Below are positions 31,595 through 41,700 of a DNA stretch of 64,000 nt, one piece after another. The translations under genes were made by a program, and so were the position numbers. Positions within the stretch are counted from its first letter, which is position 1. Each line of letters opens with the position of its first letter. This DNA comes from Taeniopygia guttata (Eukaryota > Chordata > Aves > Passeriformes > Estrildidae): assembly GCF_048771995.1 (NCBI RefSeq), contig NC_133060.1, positions 4,025,501-4,089,500 of the forward strand, read 5' to 3'. Below the pieces are notes generated by a model. The model was not told the DNA's origin and did no database searches. It saw only the letters and a list, made by a program, of their open reading frames with translations.

Positions 31595-32848
31595 CTATAA
31601 ATTTGTAATCTTGATTCCTAACATAGCAAGGATGTCCCTTCCTATCAGGGGTGAAGAGTTTTGCAAAATGTAGGGGTGGATTGCTACTGTTTGTTCTGGT
31701 CCCTTTTTTGTATGAAGCGTTATATCTACCAATTGGGTGCTTTTCCAAGCTTGGGACGGCCCTCCCACTCCGTTCACTGGGGGGAACTCTTTGCATTGCC
31801 AGTGTCGGGGCCACAGTGCTTGGGGAAAGATCGAGCAGTCTGCTCCTGTGTCTGCCCAAATCTGAAGCCCTATTACGTGGGGGTCCTGACTGCCATAGAG
31901 GCGGCATGTCCCCCACACCCTCGGGGGCTTCTTCCCTATTTTCATGGCCAGGGCCACCCAGGGGTCCCGTTCTGGGGAACCCCCTGCTGACCCTGTGGCA
32001 CAGGCGCTGCTTGTGGTGGTAGTGGGTACAAAGGTACCGCGGGCTGTGTTGCGAAACTGCAATTGTGTCGCTGGCGGGGGTATGAGATACAAGGGCTCCC
32101 CGCCCCACTGGGGGTTGGCATAGATGGGCCGCCTTGTATTCGCAGCGGGAGGAGGCTGCGTGCGGCCTGCACGCCCCCTCCCTTTCCCATTTCCCTGGGG
32201 CCGGGACCTGCATTCCTTAATGAGATGCCCTTTTCTCCTGCAGCCCCAACAGGATGTTTCTCCCCAGCTGGTAAACTGGGCTGGTTCGTATTGTAGTTTT
32301 TTTTTGGTGCGGCTTAAAGCTTTACTCGGTTTTGTCTTAAATCGCGTTGGCTCCGTTTTCTCCGTCTCAGAGTTCCAGCCGGCTCCCGTCAGCTCTTCCG
32401 AGCCGGCGGAGCTGCTGCCGGGCTCCGAGTCGGAAGTCGAATGCCGGCGCATTTCCGGGGCTCGGTGCCTTTTTGTCCGGCTCCGAGCTCGCTCCTCCCC
32501 GCGGGGGTGGCACCACTCCCGCCCCCCCGGCTTGCCCTGCCTCCTGCAGGGGGAGGTTTCTCCCTTATATGGTAGCGCCGCCCAGCGCGGCCGCTGATTG
32601 GCTCCGCGTTCTCTGCCGCTCTCCTCCTCTTTCTCCCGCACACGCGCGTCCCTGAAATCGCGCGGCTCCCGGGTTTTCGGGCCGAGACCACCCGCGCCCC
32701 GCCCCTCTCCTTGGCGGCCAGCGCCATTTTCAAAGGGGTAAGCTGGCGGCGTGGGTAGGGTCTCTTCCCGAGCCGCGGTTTCTGCGTCTCTGGCTTCCCT
32801 CGACAGCCCCTGCCAAAAGCATTCCGCGCGCTGCTGCACCTCCGGCAA
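31595..32848 (-). pseudogene. ERV-H gag end and protease (nucleocapsid knuckle, DTG)
   Basis: A single 417-residue frame. It contains a Pro/Glu/Arg-rich region, one CCHC zinc knuckle (CWGCRRKGHLIKEC), a linker, and an aspartic protease with ADTGADCSIF and the C-terminal GRDILAMLGI helix. One knuckle fits class I (gammaretrovirus-like) elements. The frame runs from gag through protease without a stop. Downstream pol is absent. Confidence 0.82.
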
Positions 32849-32849
32849 C

Positions 32850-33420
32850 GGGTCGCTGACCGGCGGTGGCGGGATGGACGGGGAAGCCGCGGTTTTCCGG
32901 GGGGTTTCCGCGGCGGGGGTTGGGCTCTGATCTGAGGAGGGGGTGATGCGCAGGGCCCCCCCGGATCTCTGTTCCCGGGCGGATCGTCCTCAGGGGCCGT
33001 CTGCGTTCCCGGTCCCACCCCGAGCCCGGGTCTAACTAATAAACACGTACGCGCTGCACTCCGCGTCTCCTGCTCTTCTATTGCCTTTCTCTACTTTGCC
33101 CCACGCCTTAAGGCTTCTGCCACTGCCTGAGGATTTTGTGTCCTCGGCCAGCGTGGCTGTGCATTTTTCCCATATTCCCGGATGCATAGCATCCACTGGG
33201 CGTTCAATCGCCCCAAGCTCAAGCAGCCTTGCTATAGCAAGATAAAAGTCCTTGAGCTTACACTCGATACCCCACTGCTTATAAATCGCACTTACGACCC
33301 TGGCGATGCTGTCCATGACGCTCGCGGGTCCTGGGACGTCTCCCTCCGCCAAGATATGGTTTGACCGCTCCATCTGCTGCCCCCATCCAGGTGAACTCCC
33401 GCTACCCGAGCAAATTTCTC
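32850..33420 (-). pseudogene. ERV-H gag matrix-region remnant
   Basis: A minus-strand frame ending at 33032 contains a plausible matrix start near 33370 (MERSNHILAEG) and a helical segment (ARVVSAIYKQWGIECKLKDF). It then ends, and a second GC-rich Pro/Arg frame follows (33018-32389). No capsid with a major homology region is visible, so most of capsid is deleted or unreadable. Confidence 0.6.
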
Positions 33421-33423
33421 TTC

Positions 33424-33441
33424 TTCCGGGTTTTGGCACCA
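33424..33441 (-). other. ERV-H primer binding site, tRNA-Phe-like
   Basis: The minus strand reads TGGTGCCAAAACCCGGAA, four bases after the 5' LTR end. It best fits the complement of the tRNA-Phe 3' end with two differences, one of which looks like a CpG decay. Confidence 0.6.
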
Positions 33442-33445
33442 GATA

Positions 33446-33789
33446 TGTTGCCTTCATGGGAGGCAACGTGCGACCTGGTTTCAAGGCGACAGCACGGCAG
33501 CCCGGCCTGTCCGGGCCACTCGGGCTAACGACACACGCTAACACCAATGTGGTGGACGGTCGAAAGCATTTATTATCTTATCTTATGGGTTTAAATAGTC
33601 TTGGGGGTCTTTGCTACGTCAGAGGGGGTTGGTAGGGTCTCTAGGTTAGTTGGGAGTGGAAAACTACTGGGTTAGGTGTGGTTACATGCTCTGGGGGTAA
33701 TAGATAACGTGAAGCAGGGAGAAAGGGGGAAGGGTCTTTCTTTCCGTCACATCCCGAGATCTTCCGATCGCCTGTCCCTATCTACCACA
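33446..33789 (-). mobile_element. ERV-H 5' LTR (LTR-C)
   Basis: 344 bp, minus-strand start TGTGGTAG at 33789 and end GGCAACA at 33446, followed by the primer binding site and preceded by the target-site repeat GTGGCC. Confidence 0.9.
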
Positions 33790-33795
33790 GTGGCC

Positions 33796-35640
33796 TACAT
33801 ATGGCCTATAGACATCAAAGTTTAAATAACTATAAATTTATAACAGAAATATGTGATCAGTTACATAATAACCTTACTTACATAATTCAGCTGGTAAGAG
33901 CAGGCCCAGGCCCTGGGGACTCAGGCTGCTGTTGGCTGGCTGGCAGGACGGAACTGGCTCAGCCAGTGAGGACCAGCCCCATGAGCTCCTAAGGTATATA
34001 AGGAAGCAAGACTGGAATAAAGAGAACTGTTGCTGCATTAACTCAGTGTGTCTTGGCACTGGTCTGTCTCCAAAACTGTGACAGATTCCCTCTGCCCTCA
34101 CCCCAAGCTCTGCCTGCTTCCACAGATGGAATCTGCACAGCTGAAGGCAGAGCCCATGGTGAGGATCCCTGACTCTGCAACAGAAATGGCTGAAGCTGCA
34201 AAGGGAAACAGCAAATGGAGAATGTTGTGAAAACTTCACTAAAATAAGTGGGGAGGAATTATCCCTCTGCCCACTCCAACATGTGCTGTCACTGTCTACG
34301 TTATACAGGGTGTATTAGAGGACTGTGGCTTTTGCTACCACAAGTTCAGCAAAATCAGTTGAAATACAAGTAGTTGATGTTTACATTAGAGAAAATTGAT
34401 GCCATCCTGGCTCCTGAGGGAGTGCCAAAAAGGGGAAAACCACAAACGGCTACCAGAATAAATCCTACAACACCATGGACCAGCCCCTGGGAACCCTATG
34501 GAACTCATATCAGGAGCCACAGAACCCATTTATCATTTCAATGGCATCATTAGATAACAAGCTGTCCTCCAAATAAGAACCAACCAGACAGCTCCAGCCC
34601 CTGACCTTCCTGCTGACCAATCCACTGAAATGAGGAACACTTTTCACCAGGGGATGGGATCAGATTATCTGTTAGCAGGAAAATGAAGAGCTTGTGGAAA
34701 ATTAAATGACTCAAACTGCTGTCGGCAGTGGTGAAAAAGGTAACAAAGGAAACAAAAAAGCAGCTCATGTTCTGGCCAAACTGGAAAGGATGGGAATTGG
34801 ACACAGTTTCGTGGTGCCCTGGCAGACCATGGGTTAAACGAATGCTGCTTCTCCTCTTCTGTGCTGCAGCAACTCTCATCTTTTTAGCAAGCGCCTACAC
34901 CTTGGCAGTGCAGCTCATCCAGCAGCTGAGCCAGGGGATGCAGGTGGCAGCCAGGCCTCCTGATCCACAAGGGGCTACAAAAGGACAGGGAATGAGGGCA
35001 CCGAGAATAATCCCAAAACCAAAGAGGACCCAGTAAGAAAAAACAGAGTCAATGATTGAATCTGTCTGGAGACAGGGCGAGGGACTTGTAGCTAAAGAAA
35101 GCAATGGGAGAAACCATCAGTTCCAATAAATGTTACCAACTGATACGGACTGCTGCTCAAAGTCCCGCTAAATTCCTGAACTTCGAGGAGAAGAACAAAG
35201 ACTTAACAGAGCCATGAATATCGGCTGGTATACAAAAGGAGGGTGCATATTAACGAGGACAGGCAGCAGGCGCATCGGGAAGTCTGAACCTTCCAAGGAC
35301 CTCAGCCCGTGGGCAAAGGCAGAGGGAGATGCGGCCGGGAAAATGAGGATAAAAAGGAGGCTGCGGACTACAACCATGGCAGAGAGCGCACGGCAAATGC
35401 CCCATGGCCTCTCCCCCTGCTCGGCAATAAAGTCACTTTTACAGGACTCCTCACTCTCCTCCGGCCACAGAAACCTCCGGCGACGGGAATTTCCCCGCAC
35501 GCTCCCGGCCGCGGGGCAGCCCCCTCGGTCCTACCCACAGCTCCCGGGCCAAGCCAGCGCTGGGGCCGCCCCCGAGCCTGTTCCCATGGGAGGGACCCCA
35601 GGCTGGAGCGGGACAAGGATTCCTGCCCCTGACGGGGAGG
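33796..35640 (+). other. Decayed, probably retroviral sequence
   Basis: Mostly unreadable. There are LTR-like promoter parts near 33990-34025 (TATATAAGG, then AATAAA) and other AATAAA signals at about 34460, 35127 and 35425. A short frame with a membrane segment sits in the middle (listed separately). I cannot assign a family. Confidence 0.4.
34728..35036 (+). pseudogene. Short frame with one membrane segment, possible env tail
   Basis: 102 residues: a Lys-rich N-terminus, a Trp-rich stretch (FWPNWKGWELDTVSW), one strong hydrophobic helix (MLLLLFCAAATLIFLASAYT) and a basic, Pro-rich tail. This layout fits the end of a retroviral transmembrane protein, and surrounding sequence looks ERV-derived. 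There is no diagnostic motif such as CX6CC, so a chance frame remains possible. Confidence 0.3.
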
Positions 35641-35990
35641 CTGTGCCATGAGCTGACTGTGACCCCCATCCCCTGTGCCTCTGGGTGGGAGAAGGGCGGG
35701 AATGCAGGATAAAACCCGGGAAAGAGGGAGAAGTGGGGGGAGGATATTTTCGTAGGAATTATTTTACTTCTCATTCTCTTTCCCTGGTATGTTTGATAAT
35801 AAATTCAATTAATTTCCCTAAGTCAAGTGTGTTGTGCCTCTCACCAGTGATTGAACTGTCCCCACCCATATCCAGACCCTCGAGCCTTCCCTTAAGTGTT
35901 TTGTTCCCTGCCCAGGGTGAGGAGGAAAGTGACCGAGAGGCTTTGGCCTCTCTCAGGCATCCCCTGCTCCGGCCTGGGCTCCTGCTGGGG
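35640..35990 (+). mobile_element. ERV-L-like LTR fragment
   Basis: The order AATAAATTCAATTAATTTCC, then a GTGTTGTGCC stretch, a CCACCCATATCC-AGACCCTCGAGCC stretch, and GTGAGGAGGAAAGTGACCGAGAGGCTTTGG resembles the R-U5 end of avian ERV-L-type LTRs as I recall them. No ends or target duplication are visible. Confidence 0.45.
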
Positions 35991-36109
35991 CTGCAGGTGA
36001 GTCCCTGCTCCATCCCGGACTCACCCGAGCCCGCAGTGCCCTCAGGTCCCGGTCGCGCGGCTCCCACCTGCGCTGGGGCCGCCTCCGAGCTCCGCCGACG
36101 CCGCCTCAC

Positions 36110-36780
36110 CGCTGGTTCCCGGTCACTCCCAGTATGGTCCAAATCACTCCCAGTAGGATCCCAGTTGCCCCCAACACGGTCCCGGTGCTCCCAGTCATCC
36201 CCGGTATGGTTCCTTTCAGTCCTTCTCAGGAAGAGTTCAGTGTGGCCCCTGAGTTCAGTCACTTCCAGTATGAACCCAGTTGCATCTTACACGATTCCAT
36301 TTGACCCCACTGTGGTCCCAGCTGCTCCCAGTATAAGTCCAGTCACCTCCAGTACGATCCCAGTAACTCCCAGACACTCCCAGTACAATGCCAGTCACTC
36401 CAAGTGTTACCCCGTCAGTTCCAGTATGATCCCAGTGTGACCCCAGCATGGACCAGCTGCTCCCAGTGTGATCCCAGTTGCCCCCTGCTTTATTCCAGTT
36501 TCTCCTATTCACCCCTACTACAGATCCAATCACTTCCAGTATGATTCCAGTCAATCCCAGGATGATCCAAACCACTCCCAGTCTCTCCCAGTATATCAAC
36601 TGTCCCCTGCATGTTCCCAGTTGCTCCTGGTGACCTTCAGTGTGGTCCCAGTATATCCCAGTATGATCCCTGGTGCCCCAGTTCTGCTCCCAGTGGGTTT
36701 TTTTCCCAGTCTGTCCCAGTCCATCCCAGCCTGTCCCAGTCCTTTCCCAGCAGCCACTGCCATTTCCCAGATTCTGCTCC
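36110..36780 (+). repeat. Minisatellite of about 20-26 bp (TCCCAGTATGATCCCAGT)
   Basis: Imperfect tandem units based on CACTCCCAGTATGATCCCAGT. Frames across it on either strand are spurious. Confidence 0.85.
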
Positions 36781-37020
36781 CCCTCACCCATTCCCGGGCA
36801 CTGGGACCCCCCTGCACCCCCTTATCCTGCACCAACACCCACCTGCACCCCCTTTCCCGGGTATCCTCCTCTCCCAGCCCCTGGATCCCCCGTTTCCGTG
36901 ACCCCGGGGACCCCCGGGCCCCCATTCCCGGCCAGCCCGGGGCACCTCACCCCCATGCCTCCCTTTGCTGGGAAACCGGCCTGGGCACGGGGCTCTGCAG
37001 CCGCTCTGGGATTTATGATC
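36781..37020 (+). repeat. C-rich class I intron-1-type repeats
   Basis: Units such as GGGCACTGGGACCCCCCTGCACCCCCTTATC match those in class I introns (1-500, 37520-38340, 38870-39480), which suggests the left part of a further broken class I duplicate. Confidence 0.6.
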
Positions 37021-37382
37021 CCCCAAAGGAAAGGGAGAGAACAGCAGAGAGAGAGAAGGAGGTTGGGAATCAGGGATCGAGGTCCCAGCGCCCAGTCCCG
37101 CTCCGCCGGGGGTCAGACCCGCACCCGCAGGAAAAACGGGATCCGCTGCTCCCGGTGCCTGCCCGGCTCTGGGCCGAACCCAGCGGGGTCCGGGCAGAGC
37201 TGGAGCGCAGGGCCCGGGAGTCCAGCACAGCCCGGCCCGGGGGTCCCGCAGGGCGCGGCCGGGGAGGGTCCCAGATGGATCCCCGAGGGATCCAGAGGGG
37301 TGCCAGGAGGGGATCCCGGTCCGTTCCCCGCAATTCCCCCTTTTCCCCTCCCCCTTTTCTCCCCCCGCGCTCCCTCGGGCAC

Positions 37383-37392
37383 TTTCGCTTTC
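37383..37392 (+). promoter_or_regulatory. Interferon-stimulated response element-like site
   Basis: TTTCGCTTTC, the reverse of GAAAGCGAAA, fits the GAAANNGAAA core exactly. It lies 44 bp before the ATG of the orphan class I exon 1. Gene B has only TTTCGTTTC with one-base spacing at 38594-38602. Confidence 0.6.
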
Positions 37393-37435
37393 GTGTCTCT
37401 CCAGCTGCGCCACAGCCGGATCGGGAGCGGCTGCC

Positions 37436-37505
37436 ATGGCTCCAGCGCTGGGGCTGCTCTTGGGGCTCCTGGGGCTCCTGGGGGACCCGGGGGCCGCGAC
37501 GAAAG
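37436..37505 (+). pseudogene. Orphan MHC class I exon 1 (signal peptide)
   Basis: ATG to a GT donor, 23 codons plus one base, encoding a leader almost identical to that of gene B (MAPALGLLLGLLGLL-type). It ends with the same ACG AAA G before GTGAGT. It is followed by intron-1-like repeats and then by the promoter and exon 1 of gene B, with no exon 2 of its own. It could be an alternative first exon of gene B, since phase and donor are compatible, or the relic of a deleted gene. No X2-Y module is seen upstream, unlike gene B. Confidence 0.75.
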
Positions 37506-38340
37506 GTGAGTGGGAACCCCGAAACCGGGACCCCCCAGAACCGCAATTCCCGGGCACCGGGACCCCCCTGAACCCCATTTCTGGACACGGGATCTCCCTG
37601 AACCCCCATTTCTGGGCACCGGGACCACTTGAACCCCAGAACCCGGGAAGGGAACCCCCCTGGACCCATTTCCTGGGCACCGGGACACCCTGAACCCCTA
37701 TTCTGCTGCACCAGCCCCCCCCCGAGCCCCCCATTCCTGTAAACGGGCACCCCCTGCACCCCCTTCCCCTGCACCGGCTCCCAGCCAGGCCATTATCTGG
37801 CACCAGAACCCCCTGAACCCCGATTGCCGGGTCGGGAACCCCCCTAAACCCCATTTCTTGGGCACTGGGACCCCACTGCATCCCTTTATGCGGCACGGGG
37901 ACCTCCTGAGCACCAGGACCCCCGTGCACCCTCATATCCAGGACGGGAACCCTCCCAAACCCTCCCTTCTCACGCACCAGGACCCCCGTGCACCCCCTTA
38001 TCTGGCACGGGGACCCCCCTGTACCCCCTTATCCTGCACCAATGCCCCCCCGCACCCCCTTTCCCGGCCCTCTCCCTCTCGGAGACCCCAGCCCCTGCTT
38101 TTCCTTGAGCCCGGCACGCCCTGGACCCCCACTCCTGCCTTCCCCAGCCCCCACCCACCACCTTCCTCAACACCGGGGCCCCGTGCACCCCTTTCGTGGG
38201 CCCGGGGATCCCCTGGTCTCCCCATTGTCCTCACCCCCCTTTTCTTGACCTGAGAACCCCTGAACCTCAGGTTCTGGGCATAGGGACCCCCTGCACCCCC
38301 TTATCCGGGACCTGGACCCGGTCCTGGACCCTCTTCCCGT
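37506..38340 (+). repeat. C-rich tandem repeats between orphan exon 1 and gene B
   Basis: Imperfect units of about 30-45 bp (CCGGGACCCCCCTGAACCCCCATT-like, each below 25 bp of exact repetition), the same family as in class I intron 1. No exon seen. Confidence 0.75.
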
Positions 38341-38631
38341 GTTCTGGTACCCCCTGCCCACCTCCCTGGGCATCCCGCCCTTCCCAGCCCCCAAACTCGC
38401 CCTTTTCCTTCACCTTTACACCCCCAGAGCTCCCAAATTTCCGTGTCCCCCAGTTCTCCACTCCCGGCGCTTTCTTAAGGTGGTTCTCTGAGGGCTCCAG
38501 GGCGGTCGCAGCGGGGATCCAGAGGGATCCAGAGGGATCCAGAGGAATTCTCTGGAATTCCGCCGTCCCTTCCCCCCCGCCCTCCCCAGTCCCTTTCGTT
38601 TCCGCGTCCCAACCTGTGAGGCCGGGATTTA

Positions 38632-38698
38632 CCCGGCGACCGATGACGTCAGTACCAGAGCGAGTTTCCATTGGTGACCAGGAAATAGCGGGGCCAAT
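38632..38698 (+). promoter_or_regulatory. Class I gene B promoter: X1-X2-Y module and CCAAT box
   Basis: X1-like CCCGGCGACCGA at 38632-38643 abuts X2 TGACGTCA at 38644-38651, and Y (ATTGG) lies at 38670-38674, 26 bp from X2 start to Y start. A further CCAAT lies at 38694-38698. MHC class I and II promoters use this arrangement for RFX, CREB and NF-Y, the platform for NLRC5/CIITA. The ATG is 109 bp downstream of Y. An interferon-response-like TTTCGTTTC lies at 38594-38602. Confidence 0.8.
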
Positions 38699-38782
38699 GG
38701 CAGGGCCGGAGGCGGCTCTGGGGGCGGGGCCGGGGCTGGGGCGGGGCCGGGGCAGTGCCCGGGGCCGCAGTGGAGCCGCGCC

Positions 38783-41700
38783 ATGGCTCCAGCGCTGGGG
38801 CTGCTCCTGGGGCTGCTCCTGGGGCTCCTGGCGGAGCCGGGGGGCGCGACGAAAGGTGAGTGGGAGCCCCAAAACCGGGAAGCCCCTGAACTTCCATCTC
38901 CGGGCTCCGGGATCCCCCTGAACTTCTATTACCGGGCAGGGGAACTCCCCTGACCCCCACCTTGGGTCCACTGACCCCTCTCAATCCCCTTCGCCAGCAC
39001 CGGGACCCCCGTGTACCCCCTTATCTGTCATCGGGGCACCCCTGAACCCCAATTCCTGGTCAGAGAAACCCCCCTGAACTGCCATTCCCGGGCATCAGAA
39101 TCTACTGAGCCCCCATTCCTGAGCACCGGGACCCCCTTGAGCGCCCATTTCCGACACCCCGTACCCCTTATCTGGCACCGGGACTCACTTGAATTCCGAA
39201 TTCCGGAAAGAGAATCCCCTGAACCGCCATTCCTCGGCATCGACCCCGTGAACGTTCATTTCTTGGCAGCGGGACCCCTCTGCAGCCCCTTATCTGGCCC
39301 CGGGACCCACCAGATCTCCCATTCCTGGGGGTCAGGATCCCTTTGAACCCCAAATCGCAGACAGGAACCCCCCTGAACCCCCATTCCTGGGCAGGGAAAC
39401 CCCTCTGAACCCCCATTCCTGGGCACTGGGACACCCCTGAATCTTCATTTCCTGCACCCCTTTATCCGGGACTGGATCTCCCTGCATCCCCCTCAGTGCT
39501 CGGGGACCCCCTGCTCTCCCTTTTCGGGCATCCCGCCCTTCCCAGACCCCAGACCCGCCCTTTTCCTTGACCTTTGGACTCCCCAGATCTCCCAACTTTC
39601 CGTGTCCTCCCCATTTTCCACTCCCACCACTTCCCAAAACGGGGTCCCAGGGATCTCAGGGGGGTCGCAGCAAGGATCCAGAGGGATCCAGATGATCTCC
39701 CTGGAATTCCCCTTTCCCCCTGTCCCATCCCCCACGTTCCCTCGGTCTGTTTCGCCTCTCCCAAGCTTGGTCCCCGGGATCCAGCTGCCTCTCCCAGCCC
39801 CAGAACCCACCTTTTCCTTGCCTCTGAGACCCCCTGGACCCCCATTCCTGCTTTTCTCAGCCCCCAGCCCCCCCTTACCTCTGCATCAAGGACCCCCAAG
39901 CTTTCCATTCCCAGGTCTGCCCACCTTGTGACCCCTCTTTCTTGGCACTGGGGACCTCTGCTCCCCCTTTCCTGGGCACAGGGATCCCCTGGAACTCTCA
40001 TCCCGCCTCTCCCAGTCCCTGCACCCCTCTTCCATAGCCCTGGAACCCCCTGAGCCCTCATTCCTGGACAGCGGGACTTCCCTGCTCGCCCTTTCCCGTC
40101 CATCCCAGCTCTCCCACCCCTGCACACCCTTTCCTTGGCCCCAACATCCCCAAACCCCTTCCCAGCCCTCCCAGTTCCCCTTTCATTGATCCATGACCCC
40201 CTCAACCCCCCCAAATCTCCGTGTCCCCCCAGTTCACTCCCTGCATTACCTGACCGTGGCGGTGTCAGAGCCCAGCCCGGGGGTCCCCCAGTTCACGAGC
40301 ATTGGGTTTGTGGATGGGATCCCCTTCACGCGCTACGACAGCGAGCGGGGCTGGATGGAGCCGCTGACGCAGTGGATGAAGGATGGAGCCGAGCCGGGAT
40401 ATTGGGATGAGGTGACCCAGAGATCTGTGAGGCACCAGCACGTGGATGCCAGGAACCTGGAGATACTGCAGGAGCGGTACAACCAGAGCAGGGGTGAGTG
40501 GGGATCCGTGGGGCTGGGATGGGATCCGTGGGGCTGGGGGGATGGATCCATGGGGCTGGAATGGGATCTGTGGGGCTGTGGTGAGGACCCATGGGGCTGG
40601 GATGGGATCTGTGGGTCTGGGATGGGATCCATGGGGCTGGGATGGGATCTGTGGGTCTGGGATGGGATCCATGGGGCTGGGATGGGATCTGTGGGGCTGT
40701 GGTGAGGATCCATGGGGCTGGGATGGGATCTGTGGGCCTGGAATGTGAATCCATGGCGCTAGAGTTGGGATCTGTGGGGCTGGAATGGGATCCGTGGGGC
40801 TGGGGGGATGGATCCATGGGGCTGGAATGGGATCTGTGGGGCTGTGGTGAGGACCCATGGGGCTGGGATGGGATCTGTGGGTCTGGGATGGGATCCATGG
40901 GGCTGGGATGGGATCTGTGGGTCTGGGATGGGATCCATGGGGCTGGGATGGGATCTGTGGGGCTGTGGTGAGGATCCATGGGGCTGGGATGGGATCTGTG
41001 GGCCTGGAATGTGAATCCATGGCGCTAGAGTTGGGATCTGTGGGGCTGGAATGGGATCTGTAGGGCTGGGATGGGATCCATGGGTCTGGGATGGGTTCCA
41101 TAGGGCTGGGATGGGATCTGTGGGGCTGGGATGGGATCCGTGGGGCTGGGATGGGATCCATGGGGCTGGGATGGGATCCATGGGGCTGGGATGGGATCTG
41201 TGGGGCTGGGATGGGATCCATGGGTCTGGGATGTGGATCTGTGGGTCTGGGATGTGGATCCATGGGTCTGGGATGGGATCCATGGGGTTAGGATGGGATC
41301 CATGGGGCTGGGATGTGGATCCATGAGGCTGGGATGTGGATCCATGGGACTCCAGGGGGCTGGAATGAGGCTCTGTGGGTCTCCATCGGACTCTGGGGCT
41401 CCATAGGGCTGGGATGGGGCTCTGTGGGGCCGGGACACAATTCCATGGGTCTCTGTGGGTACAATCCCCCCAGGTCTCCACACTGCGTTGTGGGCTTATG
41501 GCTGTGACCTCCTGTCCGATGGGAGTGTCCGCGGATCCTTCCAGTATGGCTACGACGGGCGGGATTTCATCTCCTTTGACCTGGGCTCCGGGAAATTCCT
41601 GGCGGCCGACAGCGCTGCCGAGATCACCAGGAGGCGCTGGGAGCAGGAGGAGGAGGCTGAGAGGTGGACATATTACCTGAAGCACGAATGCCCTGAATGG

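Larger units (their letters stand above)
29101..33789 (-). mobile_element. ERV-H: complete-ended class I provirus with pol deleted
   Basis: 5' LTR 33789-33446, primer binding site 33441-33424, gag matrix part, nucleocapsid plus protease, env and 3' LTR 29446-29101, all on the minus strand. Perfect 6-bp direct repeats GTGGCC flank it (29095-29100 and 33790-33795). Only about 100 bp separate the protease frame from env, so reverse transcriptase, RNase H and integrase are missing, and most of capsid is too. The LTRs differ at about 23 of 344 positions by eye, so it is older than ERV-D. Confidence 0.92.
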
